26,194 bases of DNA from an uncultured Bacteroides sp. (GCA_900556625.1 USPQ01000033.1:1-26194); one strand, 5' to 3'; positions 1 to 8,311 are shown, numbered from the stretch's first letter. A program made the numbers and translations. The notes: generated from the letters alone by a model not told the origin.

Positions 1-224
1 TACGTTGGAAACGCGCAGATATATTTACCGGACAACTATCACGTCTGATTATTAAAAAAGCGGCCGGTGAGCCGAGCGGCTTTTCTTATAAAGTATCTCA
101 TGCAATGGCGGAAACACGCCAGTATGCGAAACCTGAGAAGTGGAATGACAAATATTTCCTGTTACCTCTACCGGTAGACGAGATAAACAAGAAATATGGA
201 TTGATTCAGAATCCGGGTTGGTAA
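1..224 (+). CDS. SusD-like outer-membrane lipoprotein, C-terminal end only (partial, cut by window edge)
   Basis: The frame whose codons start at position 3 is open from the window edge to the TAA at 222-224. Its last residues read FLLPLPVDEINKKYGLIQNPGW, which is the usual C-terminus of SusD/RagB family nutrient-binding lipoproteins (aromatic-rich stretch, 'LPLP..EI..N..L.QN.GW'). SusD proteins sit on the cell surface and form the lid over a SusC TonB-dependent channel to capture glycans. The gene ends 33 bases before the next SusC-like gene on the same strand, so it probably belongs to the same operon and to an earlier SusC/SusD unit outside the window. Family is confident; the glycan it binds cannot be told from this fragment. 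Confidence 0.9.
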   Translation, partial: RWKRADIFTGQLSRLIIKKAAGEPSGFSYKVSHAMAETRQYAKPEKWNDKYFLLPLPVDEINKKYGLIQNPGW

Positions 225-257
225 TAATCAAATCGTTGAATAATAAGAAGAATGATT

Positions 258-3023
258 ATGAATAAATCACTTTATATCGTAGCTTTCTCGTTGGCGTTTG
301 CCACTACAGGGATAGCTCAAAATAATGAAGGACAAGATAAGACAGTCGATCTGGGAACTCAGACGACAACCGAGTTACGGAAGACACAGGCGGTATCTAC
401 CATTTATTCGGACGAATTGGATAAAAATGCAACTACGAGTCCTTACAATGCAATATATGGCCTGTTGCCGGGACTGACTGTGATGCAAAATACGAGTTGG
501 GGAACCGACAAATCACGTTTAAATGTACGTGGTCGTGGCTCCTTGAATGGAGATACGCCATTATTTGTGGTAGACGGTTTTGCCCGCCCGATCGAATATA
601 TCAATCTTTCGGAAATAGAATCAATATCCGTATTGAAAGACGGTGCTGCTACTGCTCTTTGGGGAGGTAGAGGCGCCAACGGCGTGGTGCTGATAACTAC
701 CAAACGCGGTATGTACAGTAAAAAAGAGATCAAGGTAGATTACAAGTTTGGTTTAGGTCTGCCCGTAAACCAACCGGAATTTGCCGATGCTTATACATAT
801 GCAAAAGCCCGGAATGAAGCATTGAGATATGATGGCCTGCAACCGGATATGGATGAAGCTTCTTTTTTGGCCGGAGGTAATAGCGATCTTTATCCGAATG
901 TTGATTGGCAGAAGGAAGCGTTGCGTAATCATACGACCAGTCATCAACTGGATATTACTTTCCGCGGGGGAGGTAAGAGGCTGCGCTATTTCAGTGTCTT
1001 GAATTATAAGAATGATATGGGACTGTTGAATTCCAAGTACACTGACTACACTGATCGTTATAATTCCCAGATGAAAAAGTATTTTCTCAATCTTCGCATG
1101 AATCTGGATGTAGATATCACAGATGCAACGAAATTGAAACTGAATATGCTCGGTATGCTGCGTGAAACGAAACGCCCTACCACATCGGAGGCTACTTTGT
1201 TTGAACAGATATTCAATACTCCATCTGCCGCATTCCCTGTACAGACTCAGAATGGACTCTGGGGTAGTAATAATGTGCTGAAAACAAACCCGATAGCCAA
1301 TCTGGCGGACGTAGGCTATTATAAGCTGAATCAGCGAATGCTGCAAGCAGATCTGCGATTGATACAAGACCTGTCTGTATTGACTCGCGGACTGAGCGCT
1401 GAACTTGCTATTGCCTATGATAATAATGCAACTTATCAGGAAACAGCCAAGAAAAGCTTTATGTATCAGACCATTGAGAAAGGTACTGACGGAGAACCGG
1501 TTTATACGAATTACGGAAATCCTAACGATGAATTGGAAATCAGCAACAAAGGATTGGCTAATCAATATATACATGCCAACTTTGAAGCGAAAGTCAATTA
1601 TCACCGGACATGGGATAAACATGATTTTACTGCCAGTGCCATGTTCCGCCAGGAATCAATGACTCTGACGGGAGCTAATAATAGCCGTTACCGTCAGTAC
1701 ATCATCGGAACCGTAGGTTATAATTTTGATAATCGTTATATGGTGGATGTTGTTGCTAACTGTTTCGGCAGTAGCGTATTGGGAAAGAACGATAAGTATC
1801 GTGCATATCCTGCCATATCTGCAGCCTGGATACTCTCGAACGAGAATTTCATGAAAGGAATCTCCGCTTTTGATTATTTGAAACTCCGCGCTTCTTACGG
1901 GCGTTCCGGATATGATATCTATGATTATGACATGGATAAGCAATATTGGATAGGAAGCGGTTCCTATTATTTTCAGGCTGGGAATACCTCTGCCGGAAGC
2001 AGTTTGAAGGAGGGAATGCTGGCAATGGAGCAACTCGACTTGGAAGTGGCAGATAAATATAATATCGGTTTGGATATGAGTTTGCTCAAAGGGTTGACTT
2101 TTTCTATTGATGGTTTCTATGACAAGCGCTCTAATATTTTAATTGAAGGAAGCGGGTTGATATCTTCTGCAATCGGAGTTACCATTCCCCAGATGAATGC
2201 GGGAAAAGTGGAAACAAAAGGAACAGAACTCTCTACTATGTGGAAAAAAGAGTATAAAAACTTCAGCTACTACATCGGTGCTAATTTCTCTTATGCCAAA
2301 AGTAAAGTCATAGAGAATGGTGAGGGGTATCAACCGTATGGCTATCTGTCTAAGAAAGGTTATCCTATCGGACAATGTTTCGGTTGGGAAGCGATCGGTT
2401 ATTTTAGAGATGAGGAGGACATTAAGAACAGCCCTGTACAGAAATTCTCGGAGGTACGTCCGGGGGATGTCAAATATAGGGATTTAAATGGTGATAAAGT
2501 AATTGACAGTAATGATCAGAAAGCGATAGGATATTCTACTGCCATACCGGAGATTTACTATGGTATCAACTTAGGATTTGAGTATAAAGGTTTTGGGGTA
2601 GACGCTCTCTTCCAAGGGGTAGGGCATTATAGCGTGATGTTGAATACTGCAAGCGTGTACTGGCCGTTGAGAAACAACACAAATATTTCAAACTGGTATC
2701 TGAACGACAAAATCCGTTGGACGGAAGATACGAAAGATATTGCCAATGTTCCTCGTTTGACCACGCTGGATAATGCCAATAATTTCAGAAATAGTACACA
2801 ATGGTTGGAGAACGGAAGTTACTTTAAACTTCGTAACCTGAATGTTTATTATAATTTTCCTTCTTCTTGGGCGAAGAAGGTGAAGATGGAGAAGATTCAG
2901 GTATATGCGAGAGCTAATAATCTTTTCTCGCTGGATCATGTGAAATATATGAACTGTGAGGATCTGAAAATCAATTATCCGGATATGACTTCCGTTTATT
3001 TCGGATTGAATATTAACTTCTAA
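258..3023 (+). CDS. SusC/RagA-family TonB-dependent outer-membrane transporter
   Basis: A 921-residue outer-membrane beta-barrel transporter that imports oligosaccharides with TonB energy and a SusD lid. The N-terminus is a signal peptide (MNKSLYIVAFSLAF...GIAQ), then a plug domain at about residues 55-150 with typical SusC motifs (GLLPGLTV, RGRGSL, PLFVVDGF, ISVLKDGAATALWGGRGANGVVLITTKRG split over the end of the plug), then a long barrel ending in ...VYFGLNINF with a terminal aromatic. The carboxypeptidase-regulatory-like N-terminal extension present in many SusC proteins is absent, which fits the shorter length. An in-frame ATG at 252 (MIM) is possible, but 258 gives the more normal signal peptide. 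It lies 33 bases after a SusD end and 14 bases before its own SusD, so it is an operon member. The substrate is not evident from the sequence. Confidence 0.93.
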   Translation: MNKSLYIVAFSLAFATTGIAQNNEGQDKTVDLGTQTTTELRKTQAVSTIYSDELDKNATTSPYNAIYGLLPGLTVMQNTSWGTDKSRLNVRGRGSLNGDTPLFVVDGFARPIEYINLSEIESISVLKDGAATALWGGRGANGVVLITTKRGMYSKKEIKVDYKFGLGLPVNQPEFADAYTYAKARNEALRYDGLQPDMDEASFLAGGNSDLYPNVDWQKEALRNHTTSHQLDITFRGGGKRLRYFSVLNYKNDMGLLNSKYTDYTDRYNSQMKKYFLNLRMNLDVDITDATKLKLNMLGMLRETKRPTTSEATLFEQIFNTPSAAFPVQTQNGLWGSNNVLKTNPIANLADVGYYKLNQRMLQADLRLIQDLSVLTRGLSAELAIAYDNNATYQETAKKSFMYQTIEKGTDGEPVYTNYGNPNDELEISNKGLANQYIHANFEAKVNYHRTWDKHDFTASAMFRQESMTLTGANNSRYRQYIIGTVGYNFDNRYMVDVVANCFGSSVLGKNDKYRAYPAISAAWILSNENFMKGISAFDYLKLRASYGRSGYDIYDYDMDKQYWIGSGSYYFQAGNTSAGSSLKEGMLAMEQLDLEVADKYNIGLDMSLLKGLTFSIDGFYDKRSNILIEGSGLISSAIGVTIPQMNAGKVETKGTELSTMWKKEYKNFSYYIGANFSYAKSKVIENGEGYQPYGYLSKKGYPIGQCFGWEAIGYFRDEEDIKNSPVQKFSEVRPGDVKYRDLNGDKVIDSNDQKAIGYSTAIPEIYYGINLGFEYKGFGVDALFQGVGHYSVMLNTASVYWPLRNNTNISNWYLNDKIRWTEDTKDIANVPRLTTLDNANNFRNSTQWLENGSYFKLRNLNVYYNFPSSWAKKVKMEKIQVYARANNLFSLDHVKYMNCEDLKINYPDMTSVYFGLNINF

Positions 3024-3037
3024 AATGTGAGATAACC

Positions 3038-4687
3038 ATGAGAAAATGTATCATATTATATACAGGTTTGCTACTATCCGTTTCTGGGTGTAGCTTGCTC
3101 GAACTGGACGAATCGACTGGTTTGAACAGAGAAGAGGCTTATTCCTACTTTAGCAATGTCAAGGGCTTGGCTACTTATGTTTATAGCCAGTTGCCCGGAG
3201 ATCTCGGAGTACTCGACGGGGCTTTGAGAGAGTCTGCAACGGATAATTCTGTTTATATTTGGAGTGATAATAGTGTTCACGACTTTTATAATAATGCCTG
3301 GAGTCCCAATAATGCAGTCGACAATATGTGGTCGAAGTGTTATGGAGCTATCCGTTCCGTTAATTCATTTCTCGAAAACTATTCCCAAGAGAGGCTGGAG
3401 CGTTTCCGTTGGAATGATACGTATGAAGAAGATATTGCCAAAGCTACTATGTATCGTGAAGAATTGCGGGTGTTGCGGGCTTTCTACTTGTTCGAACTGG
3501 CCAAACGATACGGAGATATTCCATTATTGACACGTACGTATGCGTTGGATGAGATCAATAGCGTGGAAAAGAGTTCTTTCAGCGAAGTGATAAAATATAT
3601 ATGCGATGAATGTAGTGATGCAGCTAAAACACTTCCCGTCAGTCATCAAGATTTTTGGGCGGAGACGGGACGCGTAACTAAAGGTACTGCGTTGGCATTG
3701 AAATCTCGTGCCCTTCTTTATGCGGCGAGTATGTTACATAATCCCAGTCAGGATGCTGATAAGTGGAAAGCTGCTGCCGATGCGGCTTATGCTATCATAA
3801 AAGAGAACTGGTACAGTCTGCCGAAAACGAATGCCGATCCTCTGTATGATAAGAACGGTGGAAACGATGTTTTGAAATCTCCGCAATTAATCTTTGAGCG
3901 TAGAAATGGAGAAAGTTTTGACTTTGAAGCAAACAATCTGCCTATCAGTTATGAAAAGGGAGAAACCGGCAATGTACCTACCCAAAATCTGGTGGATGCT
4001 TTTCAGCTGACTAATGGAAAAGACTTTGACTGGGAACAGCTTGCGCCAGGGCAGAACCCGTATGAGGGCAGAGACCCACGGTTTTACAAAACAGTACTTT
4101 GCAACGGAGATACATGGATGAATTCAACTATTCAGTCTTATGAAGGCGGTAAAGATGGTGCCGGAACAGCCGGAGCGACTACCACTGGCTATTATTTGAA
4201 GAAGTATATGAACGAGACCGTTTCTCTTACTCCTTCTAACGAGAAAAAGAAACCTCATCATTTCATTATATTCCGTTATGCAGAGATTCTTCTGAACTAT
4301 GCAGAAGCGATGGATGCCTGGAAGGGTGCCGATTATACGGATAATGATCATCCATTGTCTGCACGTGCAGCACTGAATCAAGTACGTAGTGCAGCTGATA
4401 TGCCTGCTGTTACAACGGATGGCGATGCATTTACTGAAAGTATCCGTCGCGAAAGACGCGTGGAACTGGCGTTTGAAGACCATCGGTTCTGGGACATCCG
4501 TCGTTGGAAGATAGGTGATAAAACCAAAGCCATTTATTGCATCAAGATTACTCTGGAAAATGGTTCACCTGTTTATAAGAAAGAGTTGCTTGAAACACGT
4601 AACTGGGATGATAAGATGTATCTGTATCCTATACCACAGACAGAATATTATAAGAATCCTAATTTAGGCCAAAATACAGGCTGGTAA
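3038..4687 (+). CDS. SusD/RagB-family glycan-binding lipoprotein
   Basis: A 549-residue surface lipoprotein, partner of the SusC just upstream (14-base gap). The signal peptide ends in a lipobox (SVSGC, Cys18), and acidic residues follow the cysteine (LLELDES), like the surface-export signal of Bacteroides lipoproteins. The body has the TPR-like helical pattern of SusD (REELRVLRAFYLFELAKRYGDIPL around residues 143-166; YAEILLNYAEAMDAW; RRERRVELAFEDHRFWDIRRWK near the C-terminus) and ends in the usual NPNLGQNTGW-type tail. Its length is normal for the family. It is the last gene of this operon and is followed by a 16-bp-stem hairpin. The family is certain; the glycan is unknown, although the nearby GH88/sulfatase/PL8 operon makes a glycosaminoglycan possible (inference only). 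Confidence 0.95.
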   Translation: MRKCIILYTGLLLSVSGCSLLELDESTGLNREEAYSYFSNVKGLATYVYSQLPGDLGVLDGALRESATDNSVYIWSDNSVHDFYNNAWSPNNAVDNMWSKCYGAIRSVNSFLENYSQERLERFRWNDTYEEDIAKATMYREELRVLRAFYLFELAKRYGDIPLLTRTYALDEINSVEKSSFSEVIKYICDECSDAAKTLPVSHQDFWAETGRVTKGTALALKSRALLYAASMLHNPSQDADKWKAAADAAYAIIKENWYSLPKTNADPLYDKNGGNDVLKSPQLIFERRNGESFDFEANNLPISYEKGETGNVPTQNLVDAFQLTNGKDFDWEQLAPGQNPYEGRDPRFYKTVLCNGDTWMNSTIQSYEGGKDGAGTAGATTTGYYLKKYMNETVSLTPSNEKKKPHHFIIFRYAEILLNYAEAMDAWKGADYTDNDHPLSARAALNQVRSAADMPAVTTDGDAFTESIRRERRVELAFEDHRFWDIRRWKIGDKTKAIYCIKITLENGSPVYKKELLETRNWDDKMYLYPIPQTEYYKNPNLGQNTGW

Positions 4688-4694
4688 ATAAAAT

Positions 4695-4739
4695 ACGTGA
4701 GATACTGTTTCTGCTTTTCCAGCAAACAGTATCTCACGT
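4695..4739 (+). terminator. Hairpin terminator of the SusC/SusD operon
   Basis: A perfect 16-bp inverted repeat (ACGTGAGATACTGTTT at 4695-4710 with its complement at 4724-4739) encloses a 13-base loop and begins 7 bases after the SusD stop codon. No long U tract follows, only TTAAATT, so termination may be weak or the hairpin may instead stabilise the 3' end of the mRNA. Confidence 0.7.
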
Positions 4740-5005
4740 TAAATTATTCAGTTTATTATCCAACTTCTGTTTTCTGCATATCAACTACCGGTTTACCTGC
4801 TCTTTACTCCTTCTTCTTGATATCATCTCGTAAAAATCAGAGAAAAAGACTAGCTAATAAAGCTAGTCGCTTTAGGTAAGAAAACTAATTATATCAGCGA
4901 TAAAAAGAAATAAAAAACGCGTTGGAATTGTTTATTACCTTAAGCTACCCTTTCGTTTTTTAATAAATTAGCTAGAAAGTGTGGTGTTTATTGGATAAGA
5001 ACACT
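4740..5005. other. Gene-free interval with a small orphan hairpin
   Basis: About 265 AT-rich bases lie between the SusC/D operon hairpin and the promoter of the next gene. No ORF has protein-like composition, and no tRNA-like fold was seen. It contains a perfect 8-bp stem GACTAGCT/AGCTAGTC (4848-4855 and 4861-4868). Read on the - strand, this stem is followed directly by TTTTT, as in an intrinsic terminator facing left. No - strand gene or promoter of the usual form was found that would feed it. Confidence 0.5.
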
Positions 5006-5013
5006 TATTTTTG
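5006..5013 (+). promoter_or_regulatory. Bacteroides -7 promoter element (TATTTTTG) immediately before the lipoprotein gene
   Basis: TATTTTTG matches the Bacteroides -7 consensus TAnnTTTG. Only four bases (CAGC) separate it from the ATG at 5018, so transcription would begin at or next to the start codon. No good -33 TTTG was found at about 19 bases upstream. The element lies after the ATG at 4979 in the same frame, which argues that 5018, not 4979, is the start. Confidence 0.6.
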
Positions 5014-5017
5014 CAGC

Positions 5018-6928
5018 ATGTTACAATTTGAGAATCAAAAGATAAAGCAAATCGTTCGCAAGGCATTTCCGGTAGTAACGCTGGTTGTCATGCTATATTC
5101 TTGCGCCAGTATCGGACGTCCGGACGGTGGCCCTTATGATGAAACGCCACCCCGTTTCATCGGTAGTACACCTGCTGCCGGCGCTTTAAATAATCAGAGG
5201 ACAAAAGTTTCTCTCTTGTTCGACGAATTTATAAAGTTGGAAAAAGCAACAGAAAAAGTCGTTGTTTCTCCACCGCAGGTACAACAGCCCGAAATTAAAG
5301 CTTCAGGAAAGCGGATACAGGTGAACCTGCTTGATTCATTGAAAGCGAATACCACTTATACAATTGACTTTTCGGATGCGATAGTCGATAATAACGAAGG
5401 TAACCCGTTGGGTAACTTTACCTTCACCTTTTCTACCGGTACGCAAATAGATACAATGGAGGTATCCGGAACGGTGCTTGACGCTTCCAATCTGGAGCCG
5501 ATAAAAGGAATCCTGGTAGGATTACATTCCAACCTGAACGATTCGGCTTTTACAAAATTGCCATTTGACCGTGTGGCACGTACCGATAGCCGGGGACGCT
5601 TCTCTATCCGTGGCGTAGCTCCTGGCAAATATCGTATTTATGGGTTAATGGATGCAGACCAGACATTTACTTTCAACCAAAAAAGTGAAGTCATTGCTTT
5701 TAACGATTCACTGGTCATTCCTCGTATGGAGGAAAGAATCCGTATGGACACGGCTTGGGTGGACTCACTGACTTACGATACGATTGTTGAGAGGAAATAT
5801 ATGCATTATCTGCCGGATGATCTTATACTCCGTGCCTTTAAGGAGTTCAACTACTCACAATATTTGATTAAATCAGAACGGCTTGTTCCGCAGAAATTTA
5901 CGTTCTATTTTGCCGGTCAGGCAGATACTTTACCTACATTGAAGGGGTTGAATTTCGATGAAAGGGATGCTTTTGTTATCGAAAAGAATCCGCGGAACGA
6001 TACGATCCATTATTGGGTGAAAGACTCTTTGCTTTTTAAGCAGGATACACTTGCTATCAGCCTAACTTATCTTTATACGGATACATTAAATCAATTGGTA
6101 TCACGTACGGATACGTTGAATCTGGTTTCGAAGCAAAAATATAAGAAGGAAGAACCGGAGAAAAAGAAAAAAAAGAAAAAGAAAGATGAAGAAGATGAGC
6201 CGGAACCAACCAAATTCTTGCCGGTGAATGTCGGTGCACCTTCATCAATGGATGTATACGGTTCTATATCTTTGACTTTTGATGAACCGATTGCCCGTTT
6301 TGATAGTGCGGCGATTCATCTGAAAGAAAAGGTGGATACGCTTTGGAAAGATATACCATTTGAGTTTGAACAAGATTCTTTGAATCTGAAAAGATTCAAC
6401 TTGTATTATGACTGGGAACCGGGTAATGAATATGAGTTCTCGGTAGACTCGACTGCATTCCATGGTATATATGGCTTGTTCACCGATAAAATAAAGCAGG
6501 GCTTCAAAGTACGTAAACTGGAAGAATATGCCAGTATCACCTTTCTGGTGACAGGAGCAGACTCTACTGCTTTTGTAGAATTGTTGGATGCTCAAGATAA
6601 AGTGGTGCGCCAGAGAAGGTTAACGGACGGAGGGTATGCAGACTTTTATTTTTTGAATCCTGGTAAATATTGTGCCCGACTGGTGAACGACCGGAATGGA
6701 AATGGAATCTGGGATACTGGTAACTTTGAAAAAGGAGAACAACCTGAGGAAGTGTATTATTACAATATGATCTTGGAGCCGAAGGCAAACTGGGACTTAG
6801 ATAAGCAATCATGGGATATTCACGCAATTCCGCTAGATAAGCAGAAACTGGACGAACTTAAAAAACAAAAACCGGATGAAGACAAGAAAAAGAAAGATAG
6901 AGATAGGAATAGTCAGCGACGTCGCTAA
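5018..6928 (+). CDS. Ig-like (Big_5-type) domain lipoprotein of unknown function
   Basis: A predicted 636-residue lipoprotein with lipobox MLYSC (Cys29). The region after the cysteine (DETPPRFIGSTPAAGA...KVSLLFDEFIKLE) is the typical opening of a bacterial Ig-like/Big_5 domain. Next comes a segment like a carboxypeptidase-regulatory beta-sandwich (SGTVLDASNLEPIKGILV...DSRGRFSIRGVAPGKYRIYGL). A lysine/glutamate-rich linker with eight lysines in a row (about residues 376-400) leads to more beta-rich sequence and a very basic tail (KKKKDRDRNSQRRR). I chose the ATG at 5018 because it gives a normal lipoprotein signal and follows the promoter element; 4979 is an upstream in-frame ATG. Its 3' end overlaps the next gene by 53 bases, suggesting coupled translation. 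The biochemical role is not known to me; a cell-envelope structural or assembly role is only a guess. Confidence 0.8.
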   Translation: MLQFENQKIKQIVRKAFPVVTLVVMLYSCASIGRPDGGPYDETPPRFIGSTPAAGALNNQRTKVSLLFDEFIKLEKATEKVVVSPPQVQQPEIKASGKRIQVNLLDSLKANTTYTIDFSDAIVDNNEGNPLGNFTFTFSTGTQIDTMEVSGTVLDASNLEPIKGILVGLHSNLNDSAFTKLPFDRVARTDSRGRFSIRGVAPGKYRIYGLMDADQTFTFNQKSEVIAFNDSLVIPRMEERIRMDTAWVDSLTYDTIVERKYMHYLPDDLILRAFKEFNYSQYLIKSERLVPQKFTFYFAGQADTLPTLKGLNFDERDAFVIEKNPRNDTIHYWVKDSLLFKQDTLAISLTYLYTDTLNQLVSRTDTLNLVSKQKYKKEEPEKKKKKKKKDEEDEPEPTKFLPVNVGAPSSMDVYGSISLTFDEPIARFDSAAIHLKEKVDTLWKDIPFEFEQDSLNLKRFNLYYDWEPGNEYEFSVDSTAFHGIYGLFTDKIKQGFKVRKLEEYASITFLVTGADSTAFVELLDAQDKVVRQRRLTDGGYADFYFLNPGKYCARLVNDRNGNGIWDTGNFEKGEQPEEVYYYNMILEPKANWDLDKQSWDIHAIPLDKQKLDELKKQKPDEDKKKKDRDRNSQRRR

Positions 6929-7748
6929 TTTTCGACGAAAAATTATAATTGGATTAGCGACATTGCTAATGGGAATCTTTGTTCTTCCTGCCAGTGCCCA
7001 GTGCGAAGCTAAGAACGATGCATTCAAATCCGGTGAGCACGTGATGTACGACTTGTACTTTAACTGGAAGTTTGTATGGGTGAAAGCCGGATTGGCCAGT
7101 TTGACAACGAACGCAACTACTTACCACTCGGAGCCTGCCTATCGTATCAATTTGCTGGCTTTGGGCAGTAAGCGGGCGGATTTCTTCTTTAAAATGCGGG
7201 ACACGCTGACTTGTGTAATAGGTGAAAAACTCGAACCGCATTATTTCCGCAAAGGTGCCGAGGAAGGAAAACGTTATACGGTTGATGAGGCTTGGTTTTC
7301 TTATAAGGATGGTCTTTGTTTTGCCAATCAGAAGCGTACATACCGGGACGGATCCGTCACCGAGTCGGAAGAAAGTGACAGCCGTTGTATCTACGATATG
7401 TTGAGCATCTTGGCACAGGCACGTTCTTATGATCCTAGTGATTATAAAGTAGGGGATAAAATTAAATTTCCTATGGCTACCGGACGTAAAGTGGAGGAGC
7501 AAACGCTTATTTATCGCGGAAAAGAAAATGTGAAAGCTGAGAACGGGGTTACTTATCGTTGCCTGATCTTTTCGTTAGTCGAGTATGACAAGAAAGGAAA
7601 AGAAAAAGAGGTGATTACTTTCTTTGTGACTGATGATTTAAATCACCTTCCTGTCCGCTTGGATTTATTCCTGAATTTTGGTTCGGCAAAAGCATTCTTG
7701 AATAGTGTAACCGGCAATCGTCACCCGTTGACCTCTATTGTTAAATAA
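6876..7748 (+). CDS. DUF3108-family exported protein
   Basis: A 290-residue protein recognised as DUF3108 from its opening and core (FKSGEHVMYDLYFNWKFVWVKAGLASL, then RYTVDEAWFSY, SRCIYDMLSILAQAR and the end FVTDDLNHLPVRLDLFLNFGSAKAFL). Members are periplasmic or exported proteins of unknown function. A signal peptide is present (FRRKIIIGLATLLMGIFVLPASAQ, cleavage probably after ASA), but it is preceded by 19 extra residues because the only ATG upstream of the hydrophobic core is at 6876; the ATG at 6972 would cut the signal. The gene starts 53 bases inside the end of the Ig-like lipoprotein gene, so the two are surely co-transcribed and probably translationally coupled. It is followed by a strong bidirectional terminator. 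Confidence 0.85.
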   Translation: MKTRKRKIEIGIVSDVANFRRKIIIGLATLLMGIFVLPASAQCEAKNDAFKSGEHVMYDLYFNWKFVWVKAGLASLTTNATTYHSEPAYRINLLALGSKRADFFFKMRDTLTCVIGEKLEPHYFRKGAEEGKRYTVDEAWFSYKDGLCFANQKRTYRDGSVTESEESDSRCIYDMLSILAQARSYDPSDYKVGDKIKFPMATGRKVEEQTLIYRGKENVKAENGVTYRCLIFSLVEYDKKGKEKEVITFFVTDDLNHLPVRLDLFLNFGSAKAFLNSVTGNRHPLTSIVK

Positions 7749-7756
7749 ATCAAGAG

Positions 7757-7818
7757 AAAAGTCGGAGAGCCGGAAGAACCTTTACAGGCAACTTCCGGCT
7801 CTCCGACTTTTTATTTTT
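7757..7818. terminator. Strong bidirectional intrinsic terminator
   Basis: A perfect 20-bp stem (7757-7776 with 7792-7811; core GTCGGAGAGCCGGAAG) has a 15-base loop and T-rich sequence on the right (CTTTTTATTTTTG). On the other strand the stem is followed by a shorter T run (GACTTTTCTC). It lies between the convergent DUF3108 and thioesterase genes and touches the thioesterase stop codon (7811-7813), so it probably serves both. Confidence 0.92.
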
Positions 7819-8221
7819 GAATTTCGAAAGGTACTTTCTGTTCTTTTCTGAATACGCTTGATTCAAAAGTAGCAATTAAGTCCCCGTTCTGGTTTGTCAC
7901 GTCGACTTGGTAACAGCCTGTACTTCGTCCGATATAGCGTTCGTGCGCTTCGGCATAAAGTGTATCGCCCGGTCCGCTTGCCCGTAGAAAAGTGATGTTG
8001 GAGGAGAGAGAGAAGGCTAGTGTACCGTGTGAGTTGGCTGCTGCGGCAAGCGCAAGGTCTGCTAGCGTAAAGATAGCTCCTCCCTGAGTCCGTGCGCCTG
8101 CATTAAGATGCTCCGGCTTTATTTCTAATTTGGCTTTACTATACCCTTCACGTACTTCCAGCAGCACTACACCTGCGTTTTCGGCGAAAAGATCATTTTT
8201 GAAGAATTCTTGTGGAGTCAT
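7811..8221 (-). CDS. Hotdog-fold thioesterase, PaaI/YbgC-like acyl-CoA thioesterase
   Basis: A 136-residue protein from the ATG at 8221 (MTPQEFF). It shows the hotdog thioesterase pattern of the PaaI group: HLNAGARTQGGAIFTLADLALAAAAN (the asparagine/glycine loop and the long central helix) followed by a beta-strand core (NITFLRASGPGDTLYAEA). The family hydrolyses acyl-CoA thioesters in the cytoplasm; the substrate here is unknown. The frame is open to an ATG at 8260, but the predicted -7 element TACATTTG lies at 8249-8256, between the two ATGs, so the shorter start is preferred. It is convergent with the DUF3108 gene, sharing its terminator, and divergent from the GH88 operon. Confidence 0.88.
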   Translation of the reverse strand: MTPQEFFKNDLFAENAGVVLLEVREGYSKAKLEIKPEHLNAGARTQGGAIFTLADLALAAAANSHGTLAFSLSSNITFLRASGPGDTLYAEAHERYIGRSTGCYQVDVTNQNGDLIATFESSVFRKEQKVPFEIQK

Positions 8222-8248
8222 GGTGTTTATAATTTTGATATTTCCTTG

Positions 8249-8256
8249 CAAATGTA
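8249..8256 (-). promoter_or_regulatory. -7 promoter element of the thioesterase gene
   Basis: On the - strand this reads TACATTTG, a full match to TAnnTTTG, and lies 27 bases before the ATG at 8221. No clear -33 element is present. An inverted repeat CCAAAT/ATTTGG (8257-8262 and 8272-8277) lies directly upstream and could be an operator. Confidence 0.6.
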
Positions 8257-8311
8257 CCAAATTTGTCCCTCATTTGGATTATTTAGGTCGGTCTATTCTT
8301 GTTGAATGCAT

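Noticed and set aside
753..1622. 289-codon open frame on the - strand
   Set aside because: It lies wholly inside the SusC-like gene and its translation has no recognisable family, signal peptide or promoter. It is an antisense shadow.
4697..4879. 60-codon open frame after the SusD gene
   Set aside because: It starts inside the terminator hairpin and crosses the second hairpin; the composition is not protein-like.
4979..5017. Longer start for the Ig-like lipoprotein
   Set aside because: The extra residues precede a good -7 promoter element and would put a non-signal segment before the lipoprotein signal.
6966..7502. 178-codon open frame on the - strand
   Set aside because: Antisense to the DUF3108 gene and without independent support.
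8222..8260. Longer start for the thioesterase
   Set aside because: It would begin upstream of the predicted -7 element at 8249-8256; the ATG at 8221 gives a normal family start.
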